From a virus, in the IMG/VR virus record IMGVR_UViG_3300037452_000193, positions 1 to 57,163 of that record: 57,163 nucleotides of DNA; one strand, given 5' to 3'. The notes beneath the pieces were generated by a model. That model was given only the letters and a program-made list of their open reading frames with translations. It did not search any database and was not told the DNA's origin. Position numbers and translations under genes: made by a program. This document shows, piece by piece, positions 22,424 through 29,310 of the stretch. The stretch's first letter is position 1; each line of letters begins with the position of its first letter.

Positions 22424-22941
22424 CCCACCTCCTCCCCGCATGTCTTGCATCGACGGTGGAGCAGGCCGAGGGGTTTCCAGTTGATGCAGGACTCTTGCTC
22501 GAAGTGCAGCGACTTTTGCCCGCGAACAACATGGCTGTCGCACAGTCCCTGTGGCAATCTCCCGACGCTCCACGTCACCGGCTCCCACCACTCCTCGATT
22601 TCGTGCTGGTGCGTTTCGAGGATGACAGCTTTGATCTTGCGGAGCGGAGCGCCACCGCGTGCCTTGCTGTAGCGGCCATAGGGGACGACCTGACCCGCCG
22701 AATATTTCTCGTCGTCCCAGAACAAGCCGCGCTCACTCAGTTCGATCCGCTCCTCGTAGCCTTCCTCTGTCGGTTGGTCGGGGAGGAGGGTCAAGTTGTC
22801 GGTCGGGGACTCATACCAGGATGAAGCCGCTTCGTCTTTTATGACTGACACCCGTCCGGTTGTTACACGAGACTTCTTGACGACAGTCCCCTCCCACCCG
22901 TCCTTGTGGCGCACCCGATCACCGGGCTTGAAGGTGGTCAT
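22420..22941 (-). CDS. KOW/SH3-like N-terminal domain protein (173 aa)
   Basis: ATG 22941 overlaps the stop of the 23-codon mini-ORF (ATGA). FKPGDRVRHKDGWEGTVVKKS...GRVSVIKDE is a small SH3/KOW-type barrel. The C-terminus LLHRRCKTCGEEVG is a half zinc ribbon, with a Trp-rich middle (EEWWEPVTW). Might bind RNA polymerase or nucleic acids; speculative. Confidence 0.6.
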   Translation of the reverse strand: MTTFKPGDRVRHKDGWEGTVVKKSRVTTGRVSVIKDEAASSWYESPTDNLTLLPDQPTEEGYEERIELSERGLFWDDEKYSAGQVVPYGRYSKARGGAPLRKIKAVILETHQHEIEEWWEPVTWSVGRLPQGLCDSHVVRGQKSLHFEQESCINWKPLGLLHRRCKTCGEEVG

Positions 22942-23009
22942 CGGGCGTAGCCCGGCGGGGCGATCACCGCAGTGGCCTCCTCGTGATATCGGATGCGTCG
23001 GGTCTTCAC
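22938..23009 (-). CDS. 23-codon coupled mini-ORF
   Basis: GTG 23009 follows AAAGGAGCCCCA, a good ribosome-binding site, and the stop overlaps the next ATG (ATGA). It encodes VKTRRIRYHEEATAVIAPPG plus three residues. It lies directly beside the start of the rightward HNH gene. Confidence 0.45.
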   Translation of the reverse strand: MKTRRIRYHEEATAVIAPPGYAR

Positions 23010-23038
23010 TGGGGCTCCTTTGTGAAAGAATGTGCGGC

Positions 23039-23635
23039 ATGGGTCAAGCAGGGACCATATGCGTCGTGGAGGGGTGCCCGAACCTCTTGACCAGGCACTC
23101 CTCCTTCGGAATGTGTGGCAAGCACGCTCGCAAGATGCGCCTCTATGGCGACCCCCTTGCGGGGAAAACAGCCGTGCGGCGGGGGATGACGTCTTCCGAA
23201 TACCAACGATGGTGGCGGAAGCAGAATCCCGGCAAGCAGGCCGAATACGGACGGCGCTGGCGGGAGAGGAATCCTGATTTTGACTTCGCTGGACAGGCGC
23301 GTCGCGTTGCCCTTCGTCGGTTCGGCCTCACTCCGGAAGGCTTCGATGCCCTGCTCGCGTCCCAGGCGGGGTGCTGCGCAATCTGTGGGACTCCCGAACC
23401 TGGCGGGCAAGGTACGTGGCATATCGACCACGACCATGATTGCTGCCCACAACGCAAGAGATCTTGTGGTAAATGCATCCGCGGGCTGCTTTGCCACCAC
23501 TGCAACACGGCGCTCGGTCTCTTCCGGGACCATCCGGGCAACCTCTACCATGCTCTCGAATACCTTGAGCATCACGGACTCCAGCGCCTGTCTGCCTCCA
23601 GCCGCTCCCCCTCAAGCGCCTCGGCCGCTTTCTGA
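23039..23635 (+). CDS. Endonuclease-VII-like HNH homing endonuclease
   Basis: 198 residues. An N-terminal zinc finger CVVEGCPNLLTRHSSFGMCGKH and the linker MTSSEYQRWWRKQNPGK...YGRRWRERNPD precede the recombination-endonuclease-VII core: CAICGTPEPGG near 111, HIDHDHDC near 127, RGLLCHHCNTALGLFRDHPGNL near 146. It is the only rightward gene between 17.2 and 27.8 kb and overlaps the 3' end of the DUF3631-type gene on the other strand by 64 bases, the pattern of an inserted free-standing homing gene. Confidence 0.85.
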   Translation: MGQAGTICVVEGCPNLLTRHSSFGMCGKHARKMRLYGDPLAGKTAVRRGMTSSEYQRWWRKQNPGKQAEYGRRWRERNPDFDFAGQARRVALRRFGLTPEGFDALLASQAGCCAICGTPEPGGQGTWHIDHDHDCCPQRKRSCGKCIRGLLCHHCNTALGLFRDHPGNLYHALEYLEHHGLQRLSASSRSPSSASAAF

Positions 23636-24564
23636 GCCCTCTTGGTCCAATCCTTCCCGAGAGCCTCCCCGATGGCCAGGAGAGGCTCCCAGCAGTCCGC
23701 ACGGCGGTCTCTGATGTCTCCGAGGTCGGGTCGGGCTGCCCGAAGAGCGGGGACATTGACGCGCTCCCACTCGGCTAATGATGTCCTGAGAGTCTCAGCC
23801 TCCGGTCCCACATCTCGGAGTCGAAACTCGTCGACGCGCCGCCGCGGCTTCGACATCGGGACCACAATGGCTCGGTCCTTGATGGTCGGCGGCAGGGTAG
23901 TGAATCCGATGCCAGCTAGGGCAGTGGCCGCGAACGCTGGCAGTGCCTCGATCTCGGTCTTGCCTTTGCATCGATAGGCACTTGCCCCACGCCTGTGACC
24001 TGCGTTGATGACTCCCCGGAGAGTTTCGTTCGACCTTCCACCGCCCCACACCACATCCACCTCATCGACCAGGAGCGTGGTCTGAGCAGCGGCGATCATC
24101 CGCAAGAGCACTACGCCGGTCACGTCGGCCACCCGTCGCGGGTTCGGGGTCAGGAGCTCGAGCACCTCAAGCGTCCGTGTCTTGCCACAACCAGGCTCGT
24201 CGCTCAAGAAAGCCAGTCTCGGCGTCGATTCGGCGGACGAGATGGCGTGAGCGTGCATCGTCCACAAAGTCACCGTCGTCAGGTGGTCCTCGGTCGGGAA
24301 AGCCACGAATGAGTGCAGGAACCCGGCGACTCGATCGGCCAAGGCCTCACCATCGATCGGCTCAGACTGTTCCCATTCCGACCGTATCAGGTCCTCCTGC
24401 AGGCTCTCAGCGCCTCTCACAGGGGTCTCAGGAGCCTCCCTGGGAGCGTTCGCCGCGGCCCAGGCCCGAAGGGCGGCCATCTGATCTCCAGGGGCCACAG
24501 ACGGCCGCACAGCGCCTCTCCCCGGTGTCCTGACACTTCTGGCCAGGCGAGCCGGGCGGATCAC
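23572..24564 (-). CDS. P-loop ATPase with DUF3631-like C-terminus
   Basis: 330 residues, ATG overlapping the upstream stop (ATGA). Walker A DEPGCGKTR near 122-130 and Walker B LLVDEVD near 164-170, then GHRRGASAYRC, FAATALAGIGFTTLPPTIKDRAIVVPM (sensor-like Arg segment) and the DUF3631 C-terminus DVRDRRADCWEPLLAIGEALG-type (GDIRDRRADCWEPLLAIGEALGKDW). Such proteins are helicase- or primase-associated ATPases in actinobacterial mobile elements. The N-terminal ~75 residues lack a visible primase domain, so it is not a full primase-helicase. Confidence 0.75.
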   Translation of the reverse strand: MIRPARLARSVRTPGRGAVRPSVAPGDQMAALRAWAAANAPREAPETPVRGAESLQEDLIRSEWEQSEPIDGEALADRVAGFLHSFVAFPTEDHLTTVTLWTMHAHAISSAESTPRLAFLSDEPGCGKTRTLEVLELLTPNPRRVADVTGVVLLRMIAAAQTTLLVDEVDVVWGGGRSNETLRGVINAGHRRGASAYRCKGKTEIEALPAFAATALAGIGFTTLPPTIKDRAIVVPMSKPRRRVDEFRLRDVGPEAETLRTSLAEWERVNVPALRAARPDLGDIRDRRADCWEPLLAIGEALGKDWTKRAQKAAEALEGERLEADRRWSP

Positions 24565-24848
24565 GGCGTCACCTTGGCCAGAAAGTGCTCGAGCGCGGCG
24601 TCTGCCTCTGGGTGACGCGGTGAGGCACCGCGGGTCCGCACCATCCGGACCATGAGCTCCTCGGCTTTGGCCGCGTCGGCCCTGGTCGAGAAGGCCAGGT
24701 CAGCCGCCTCGGGCTCCGGGCAGGCGATCACCCATCGGCCGTCCGACTGCTTGGCCACGCATCCCACGCCACCGTTGGTGTGATGGACGTTGTCCACGTA
24801 CCATCCGCCGTGCCGCCACCGCTCCGTGAACCGAGGCTCCCAGGTCAT
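24561..24848 (-). CDS. Conserved small phage protein (95 aa)
   Basis: ATG 24848 overlaps the upstream stop. RFTERWRHGGWYVDNVHHTNGGVGCVAKQSDGRWVIAC...FSTRADAAKAEELMVRM is a recognisable actinophage pattern (Trp-rich strand, G.VGCV, DGRW, R.EAA..E) of unknown function. Overlaps the ATPase gene by four bases. Confidence 0.65.
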   Translation of the reverse strand: MTWEPRFTERWRHGGWYVDNVHHTNGGVGCVAKQSDGRWVIACPEPEAADLAFSTRADAAKAEELMVRMVRTRGASPRHPEADAALEHFLAKVTP

Positions 24849-25132
24849 GACGGGACCTCGAGATCCGTGGTCGTCACGCGGTATTGGCCCTTGTTGTCGG
24901 GCGAGCACTGCCAGGACATTCCGGATTGCATGGTGATCCGGACCCACCGATCGGTCTGACCCGGGCTCACGGCTTCGACCTCGTCGTCGAAGATGACGCC
25001 GTTTTGCCGATAGATGATGCGGTCGCCTTGGCACAGATCGGCAGCCCTGGTGGCCAACCCTTCAAGCGTGAGCAGGGCATCTATCGCCTGCTCCGCGGTC
25101 ACTTCTCTCAGGTCAAGCACTTTCGTCTCCAT
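24845..25132 (-). CDS. Small protein, first gene of a leftward sub-unit (95 aa)
   Basis: Two starts are possible: ATG 25132 (METKVLDLREV) or GTG 25120, which sits 6 bases after GGAG of the CCCTACGGAAATGGAG motif and is the better-spaced one. The core LTAEQAID-type helix is followed by a beta domain (GDRIIYRQNGVIFDDEVEAVSPGQTDRWVRITM). It is headed by operator half-sites at 25175-25196. Function unknown. Confidence 0.6.
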   Translation of the reverse strand: METKVLDLREVTAEQAIDALLTLEGLATRAADLCQGDRIIYRQNGVIFDDEVEAVSPGQTDRWVRITMQSGMSWQCSPDNKGQYRVTTTDLEVPS

Positions 25133-25134
25133 TT

Positions 25135-25196
25135 CCGTAGGGGTGTGATACACACTGCGCCCTTTCGGGCTTTCTGTCAATACAAAGTGTCAATAC
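25135..25196 (-). promoter_or_regulatory. Operator/promoter region with two direct GTATTGACA sites
   Basis: On the minus strand GTATTGACA occurs twice (25196-25188 and 25183-25175), 4 bases apart, followed by the hairpin GCCC-GAAA-GGGC, then TGTATC and the CCCCTACGGAA motif. TTGACA can serve as -35, but no good -10 lies at 17 nt; TGTATC lies 22 nt away, the same spacing as at 27.2 kb. The first half-site includes the stop codon of the upstream gene (25190). The hairpin may end upstream transcription. Confidence 0.5.
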
Positions 25197-25351
25197 GGAG
25201 GGTATTGGTGGGCCACCAGCCGCATTCGACCTTCCGCCGGGACGCACACAACCCAGGCATGGCATGACGGGCACTCAGCGGACCGATTGATCGGACCCCA
25301 CAAACCCTCGCGCCGGGCGATTAGCTTTCCCCCTCCGGTGCACAGCGTCAT
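25190..25351 (-). CDS. Small zinc-finger protein (53 aa)
   Basis: ATG 25351 overlaps the ParB-HTH stop (ATGA). MTLCTGGGKLIARREGLWG...AECPSCHAWV...LVAHQYPPY has the C...C-x2-C...H pattern of small actinophage zinc fingers. Its stop codon is embedded in the operator half-site at 25188-25196. Confidence 0.6.
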   Translation of the reverse strand: MTLCTGGGKLIARREGLWGPINRSAECPSCHAWVVCVPAEGRMRLVAHQYPPY

Positions 25352-26250
25352 GCTCGCCCTGTCTCTTCGGCCCATCCGTCGATGGTCGACCGATACCACG
25401 CCGGAGCCTTCGAAACGTACAGGTCAGGCTCCGGCAGGAGAGCGCGGACCTTCCATTTGTGGGCGGTTGCAGGCACGACTCCGAGGTGCTCCGCGATGTC
25501 CACCAGGCCCAGCACCGACTCGCGCGTCATCGCGTTTTCGGCCCGGGCCATCCGCTCCCCCTCGTTGACCAGGTACCGGGCCAGCTCGACCGACCATTCC
25601 TCGGTTGCGAGACGGAAATCTCCCCCAAAGAGCGCCGATTCCTCTTGAGCGGCCTCTGCGGCTTTCCTGGCCGCCTCTCCGCACGCTCCGACCCACGCTC
25701 CCAGGTTGGGAGCATCCTCGAGCAGTCGAACCATGGTGGCTTGTACCGCCGGAGCCAAGGCATACAACGGTCGACACCAGGCAAAGCCTCGCGCCGCCAT
25801 GATCGGACGTACCGCGGGGTCCAGGCGCAAGAGTTCGAGCCGGTTCCTGACAAAGCCAGGGGTCCGACCGACACTCTCCGCAATTCGCTCGACCGTCCAC
25901 CCCGCGTCGACCAGTTCCCCAAACCCTTCGGCATCTTCCCAGGGTTGCGCCTCGTGGTGCGTCAGGTTGTCGGCCATGGCGCTGGCCAGCTCCTCGGCTC
26001 TGTCTGCAGGGTCTTCGACATAGGCAGGGATCTCCGACCACCCCAGGCCCTCAACGGCCGTCAGCCGGTGATCTCCCCCTTTCAACCGATACCGACCGTC
26101 AGGGGTTGGAACGACGCGGATCGGATTGTGCAATCCTTCGGCTTTGATCCGATTGCGCAGTCCATCGACGTCGTCGACCTTTCGGTAGTTGTGACGGTCG
26201 ATGAGGTGCACCGACACGAGCACCGCGGTTCGGATCTCAGCGGTGCTCAC
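25348..26250 (-). CDS. ParB-like protein fused to an excisionase-type HTH
   Basis: 300 residues, GTG after GGGGGAGGATTACTT. Residues ~10-95 are a ParB N-terminal domain (VHLIDRHNYRK, EGLHNPIRVVPTPDGRYRLKGGDHRLTAVEGLGWSEIPA); the usual GERR box reads KGGDHR. Residues ~100-150 hold the ParB/KorB HTH (ELVDAGWTVERIAESVGRTPGFVRNRLELL). The last ~60 residues (VLGLVDIAEHLGVVPATAHKWKVRALLPEPDLYVSKAPAWYRSTIDGWAEE) match AlpA/excisionase-type HTH_17 domains. No ParA is encoded, so classical partition is unlikely; a site-specific DNA-binding or excision/regulatory role fits better. Confidence 0.75.
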   Translation of the reverse strand: MSTAEIRTAVLVSVHLIDRHNYRKVDDVDGLRNRIKAEGLHNPIRVVPTPDGRYRLKGGDHRLTAVEGLGWSEIPAYVEDPADRAEELASAMADNLTHHEAQPWEDAEGFGELVDAGWTVERIAESVGRTPGFVRNRLELLRLDPAVRPIMAARGFAWCRPLYALAPAVQATMVRLLEDAPNLGAWVGACGEAARKAAEAAQEESALFGGDFRLATEEWSVELARYLVNEGERMARAENAMTRESVLGLVDIAEHLGVVPATAHKWKVRALLPEPDLYVSKAPAWYRSTIDGWAEETGRA

Positions 26251-26399
26251 AAGTAATCCTCCCCCGCCTCAGCATCTGAAAGATGGCACGGGCATCTGCA
26301 ATCCGGGTCGATTTCCCACGCCGGATCTCCGACAGCGGAGGTGTATTCCTGAACGCAAGGGCAATTCCCCTCATCGTCGGGGATCTCAATATGGGTCAC
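26247..26399 (-). CDS. CxC-rich miniprotein (50 aa)
   Basis: GTG 26399 overlaps the upstream stop (GTGA) and its TGA overlaps the ParB-HTH start. VTHIEIPDDEGNCPCVQEY...DPDCRCPCHLSDAEAGED holds CPC and CRCPCH metal-type motifs. Found by tracing overlaps; it fills the gap between two larger genes exactly. Confidence 0.6.
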   Translation of the reverse strand: MTHIEIPDDEGNCPCVQEYTSAVGDPAWEIDPDCRCPCHLSDAEAGEDYL

Positions 26400-26599
26400 G
26401 TCGGCCACCTCTTCGCGTTCCACCGAGACTGAAACCGAAGATCACGCCGGTAGGCCCTCACGTCGACGAGGAGCCACCCGACGACCGCGATCCCCAAAGC
26501 ACAGGGGATCGACCACCATTCCAGAGGAGTGCCGATGATGCCGGGCACGATGGCCAGCAGACACCAGTCGGCCAGCTCTGAGCGCGTTGAGCGTTTCAT
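26396..26599 (-). CDS. Two-helix membrane protein (67 aa)
   Basis: ATG 26599 overlaps the upstream stop (ATGA). LADWCLLAIVPGIIGTPLEW and WSIPCALGIAVVGWLLVDV are two hydrophobic segments, followed by a basic tail (RAYRRDLRFQSRWNAKRW), a topology with both ends in the cytoplasm as in class-II holins. It is far from the lysins and in an early/middle unit, so a holin role is only one possibility. Confidence 0.6.
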   Translation of the reverse strand: MKRSTRSELADWCLLAIVPGIIGTPLEWWSIPCALGIAVVGWLLVDVRAYRRDLRFQSRWNAKRWPT

Positions 26600-27126
26600 A
26601 TTTCCTCGCCGTCGACACTGAGAGTGACCACGCCGAAGTAGAAGAGCGACGCGAACGCTTCGACGTCGTCCGATTCCTGATTTAGCGGCTCAGTCCACGG
26701 CTTGAACCAATCTTGATACTTGTACCGGGCACGCTCAACGTCGCCGTCCATAGTCGTGGTCACCAGCACGCGATCTGCCGGCCCACCGGTGCCAAGCAGA
26801 ATCGACCAGGTGACCTCACCGTGACGGGAGACGGTCTCAAGGGCGACGTCGAGCACCCCTTCGCGAAGTCTTTCCTCCACGCGCTCCCGGACGTCGTCGC
26901 TCTCAGTCAGGTTGCTAATTGCGAGTGCTGTGGCGATACCGTCGTCCGACATCTCCACCACCAGCCGATCGGCCAGGGCCTCCGCCCATCCGTCGTGGCC
27001 CATGGCGTCCGCCTTCTGGCGCAGCTCTTCGACATGCTCGATCTTGTCGCTGTCCGCCTCTCCGAATCTGCGCCCGTAGTATTCGCACGCTTCACGGTAG
27101 AACCGGTCTTCGGTCTCTTCGGTCAT
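26596..27126 (-). CDS. Acidic protein of unknown function (176 aa)
   Basis: ATG 27126 behind CCCCTACGGAAGGAAAGCC. Highly acidic; helical N-terminus (TEDRFYREACEYYGRRFGEADSDKIEHVEELRQKADAMGHDGWAEALADRLVVEM) and beta C-terminal half (VTWSILLGTGGPADRVLVTTTMDGDVERARYKYQDWF). First gene of a sub-unit controlled by operator sites at 27160-27200. An anti-restriction-like DNA mimic is conceivable from charge, not shown. Confidence 0.6.
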   Translation of the reverse strand: MTEETEDRFYREACEYYGRRFGEADSDKIEHVEELRQKADAMGHDGWAEALADRLVVEMSDDGIATALAISNLTESDDVRERVEERLREGVLDVALETVSRHGEVTWSILLGTGGPADRVLVTTTMDGDVERARYKYQDWFKPWTEPLNQESDDVEAFASLFYFGVVTLSVDGEEI

Positions 27127-27132
27127 GGCTTT

Positions 27133-27200
27133 CCTTCCGTAGGGGTTTGTGTGCTCCACTGTCTATACAGTGTGCGCCCATGCGGGCGAGGTGTCAATAC
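27133..27200 (-). promoter_or_regulatory. Operator/promoter region of the 27126 unit
   Basis: Minus-strand order: GTATTGACA (27200-27192), an inverted repeat CGCCC-GCAT-GGGCG, GTATAGACA (27168-27160, itself within the near-palindrome ACTGTATAGACAGT), then CCCCTACGGAAGG at 27146-27134. The two half-sites are in direct orientation, 23 bases apart. TTGACA to TGTATA is 22 bases, as at 25.2 kb. A regulated promoter is likely but its exact -10 is uncertain. Confidence 0.5.
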
Positions 27201-27250
27201 GCTTAGGACAGTTCATCTCCCGGGGGAGCGAGTTGGGGCGGGGTCGATGC

Positions 27251-27412
27251 TCAGTCTCCTGCCTTGTGCGCCCTTGACCATGACTCTCCGTCGGCTTTGC
27301 AGCTGAGCCGGCCGGAGGAATCGCCACAGGTCTCGCAATGGGCGATCCAATGAGACCAGACACCGCGGCCGACTGGGACCACGCGGACCAGGTGCTCGGG
27401 GTAGTCGACCAT
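27251..27412 (-). CDS. Small protein with C-x2-C motif (53 aa)
   Basis: ATG 27412 overlaps the upstream TGA (TGATG). MVDYPEHLVRVVPVGRGVWSHWIAHCETCGDSSGRLSC reads like a one-strand zinc-binding protein. Found by following the overlap; the competing frame across this stretch has no family features. Confidence 0.55.
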   Translation of the reverse strand: MVDYPEHLVRVVPVGRGVWSHWIAHCETCGDSSGRLSCKADGESWSRAHKAGD

Positions 27413-27714
27413 CACATCACACTGGCAAGGGCGGCGGCATCATCAGTCTGGACAAAGACCTCGCGGATATACCCGCACCCTGCCTCCTCCTCGAGCTGGC
27501 CACTGGCAAGCAGTGGCAAAAGCTCAGTGGCTGTGAACATGCGTCGGTCAGTCTCACCCTTGACCACAAACCGTGTACCTGGTGAGTGGTCGCGGACGAT
27601 ATGGACAAACCGGGCGCATCCTTCACACTGGCAGAGCCAGATACCACGCTGGCCCACCAGGTCGGCCCTGGTGGCCATCTCATGGCCCATGGTCAACATT
27701 GCGCCTTCATTCAT
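27412..27714 (-). CDS. First leftward gene from the central control region (100 aa)
   Basis: ATG 27714 behind CCCCTACGGAAAAGGAGCGCCG. MNEGAMLTMGHEMATRADLVGQRGIWLCQCEGCARFVHIV carries a CxC-x2-C cluster, then RFVVKGETDRRMFTATELLPLLASGQL and a YIREVFV strand. As the promoter-proximal gene of an operator-controlled unit it may be a regulator; no defined HTH is visible. Confidence 0.6.
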   Translation of the reverse strand: MNEGAMLTMGHEMATRADLVGQRGIWLCQCEGCARFVHIVRDHSPGTRFVVKGETDRRMFTATELLPLLASGQLEEEAGCGYIREVFVQTDDAAALASVM

Positions 27715-27727
27715 CGGCGCTCCTTTT

Positions 27728-27803
27728 CCGTAGGGGAATCGGCGCCCTCTTCGACGCCTTGTTGCCTCCTCATTGTATAGACACACACACTCTCTGTCAA
27801 TAC
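27728..27803 (-). promoter_or_regulatory. Main leftward promoter with inverted operator
   Basis: Minus strand: -35 TTGACA (27800-27795), 17-nt spacer, -10 TACAAT (27777-27772), the best sigma-70-type promoter in the window. Half-sites GTATAGACA (27775-27783) and TGTCAATAC (27795-27803) flank an 11-nt spacer and overlap both hexamers, as at the integrase promoter. The CCCCTACGGAAAAGGAG motif (minus strand, 27737-27721) ends the ~50-nt leader. Confidence 0.75.
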
Positions 27804-28186
27804 ACATGAGACACCCCATCCCCCACCAGGCTCTAACACCGGTACTACGGTTCCCGAACTAGTCGGTCCGAAGCAATGCTCCCGACAGAACCGAAGAGCT
27901 CGAAGCTTTCGGGAACGCCAGCAAATCAAAGCGGCGAAAGGTTGCTGTCTAAATCTATATGACAGTGCAGAAAACGGGCCGCATTTGGCGTCTTCCGCCA
28001 CCCTTCCGGCGTGCTAGCTACCGCGAGCACTTTTCGGCCTCGCCCCACGACAAGCCGCTGACCAGGGATAACATACAGTCGCTACTATGTGTGCTCCGCA
28101 AGGCAGGCCGGCGGTGCTCAGGTATAGGCGATTTCCCCCTTTTTGTTTCTCCCATCCCCCGCTAAGTCGCCTATATCCCCCAACAC
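27804..28186. promoter_or_regulatory. Bidirectional control region between leftward and late genes
   Basis: No convincing gene; a 68-codon rightward frame at 27959-28165 has no ribosome-binding site or protein-like composition. Visible elements: an A/T-richer patch with CTGTC...GACAG arms near 27946-27966, a candidate rightward promoter TGACCA-N18-TACTAT (28059-28088), and an inverted repeat TATAGGCGA (28123-28131) / TCGCCTATA (28167-28175) around a pyrimidine-rich 35-base spacer just before the first late gene. Could hold the late-gene switch, a packaging (cos/pac) site or attP. Confidence 0.5.
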
Positions 28187-28492
28187 ATGACGGAGCCTCG
28201 AATCCCCCCTGGATCCGCCCGGCTGTGGCAATCTGAACCCGATGCCCGACGGGCCCTCTACGTCCTCTCCCTGTGGGCGTACCGTCGGTCTTGGGGTGCG
28301 GGGGTGAGGCGCTCAGCGGTACGCCAACTGCAGGGTTCTCCGCCGGGACCTGAGGTCTCCCCCCGTACCCCCACTAAGCGGGGGAACCGGCAGAAGATCG
28401 ACGAAGACGACGTCGCAACTGTGGGGTTCGAGGCTTGGTGCCGGGCCACCGGATACGATCCCTCGACCCGGACCTACAGGGAGCCAGCATGA
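28187..28492 (+). CDS. First late-unit protein, unknown function (101 aa)
   Basis: ATG 28187, ten bases after the inverted repeat; no strong ribosome-binding site is seen, so a leaderless or short-leader transcript is possible. Basic central part (AYRRSWGAGVRRSAVRQLQG...TPTKRGNRQKIDEDDV) and C-terminal VGFEAWCRATGYDPSTRTYREPA. It overlaps the next gene by four bases. Possibly a small DNA-binding or packaging protein. Confidence 0.55.
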   Translation: MTEPRIPPGSARLWQSEPDARRALYVLSLWAYRRSWGAGVRRSAVRQLQGSPPGPEVSPRTPTKRGNRQKIDEDDVATVGFEAWCRATGYDPSTRTYREPA

Positions 28493-29082
28493 TCGACTTC
28501 GAAGACGGGGCGGATCGGCCCCTGGCCACCGACAACGATGAGCTCGGGGTGCTGCGCAAGATCCTGGCTACGAACCGGGCCGCCCTCCTCGATCTGCAAG
28601 CCATCCGCACCACCCTCGCCGCCTTTCTGAAAGACTGGCTGGCGGTACAGGAAAACCCCAACCAGGCCGTGACTGCGGTCGTGACACCTCCAGGAGGACC
28701 AATGCCCCTGACCGTCGACTCCACCGGACAGTCCCTCATCCTCACCTTCGAGGACGACCACGGCGACGCCACCGCCCCTCCGAGCGGGGATGGCTCTGGA
28801 CTCGTGGTGACCCTCACCTCCGACAACCCGTCCGTGGCGTCGGTCGGCACCGCCGTCCAGGGCACGGATGCCGCCGGCAACGTGAATTACTCCGCCCCCC
28901 TGACCTTCGGGGTCGACGGGAGCTTCAACGCCGGGGCCACCGTGGCCAACACGTCAGGAGCCGCTCTCCTCGACGACGACGGGGTCACCCCCTTCGTGCA
29001 GCCCGCTTCGGTCCCGGTCACGGTGGCCGCAGGTCAGGCCACGACCGGTGACGTCTCCGAGGCCCCGGGTGGCACCGCCTGA
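28489..29082 (+). CDS. Ig-like-domain structural protein (197 aa)
   Basis: ATG 28489 overlaps the upstream stop (ATGA). N-terminal helix (NDELGVLRKILATNRAALLDLQAIRTTLAAFLKDWLAVQ), then an Ig-like beta domain from ~65: PMPLTVDSTGQSLILTFEDDHGDATAPP, GLVVTLTSDNPSVASVG, NYSAPLTFGVDGSFNAGATVANTSG, ending with Thr/Ala-rich strands. This resembles BIG/He_PIG-like modules on phage capsids or tails. Position next to terminase supports a virion role. Confidence 0.65.
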   Translation: MIDFEDGADRPLATDNDELGVLRKILATNRAALLDLQAIRTTLAAFLKDWLAVQENPNQAVTAVVTPPGGPMPLTVDSTGQSLILTFEDDHGDATAPPSGDGSGLVVTLTSDNPSVASVGTAVQGTDAAGNVNYSAPLTFGVDGSFNAGATVANTSGAALLDDDGVTPFVQPASVPVTVAAGQATTGDVSEAPGGTA

Positions 29083-29185
29083 TCCTGGGTTCGAGAGCCC
29101 GGGCCGTGGGTACGGCACCGGTGAAATGCTCATGGTGGGGACGCCGCCGAACTCAGGCGTGACGGGCGGGAGAGACCGCCGCCGA

Positions 29186-29258
29186 CGCAGGGTGGAGAAG
29201 TTGGTATCTCGCCTGGCTCATAACCAGGAGATCGCCGGTTCGAGTCCGGCCCCTGCCA
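29186..29258 (+). tRNA. tRNA with CAU anticodon and initiator-type features
   Basis: Full cloverleaf: acceptor CGCAGGG/CCCTGCC, D stem GAGA/TCTC, anticodon stem CCTGG/CCAGG with loop CTCATAA (anticodon CAU at 29219-29221), T stem GCCGG/CCGGC with loop TTCGAGT, discriminator A73, no encoded CCA. Initiator hallmarks: the 1:72 pair is a C-C mismatch (bacterial initiators have C-A) and the D stem has A11:U24. It lacks one of the three consecutive G:C pairs at 29-31 (U29:A41 here). So it is initiator-like, not a normal elongator Met or Ile tRNA. Confidence 0.88.
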
Positions 29259-29310
29259 CTCAATCGGGTCTGGTGGTCCGCCTCGGTGGGTTGGGGACCA
29301 AGGAGAGGGC

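Noticed and set aside
27959-28165. 68-codon rightward ORF in the control region
   Set aside because: No ribosome-binding site, unconvincing composition, and it contains the regulatory inverted repeat.
29083-29112. Second tRNA suggested by a GGTTCGAGAG loop-like sequence
   Set aside because: No matching acceptor, D or anticodon arms could be built around it.
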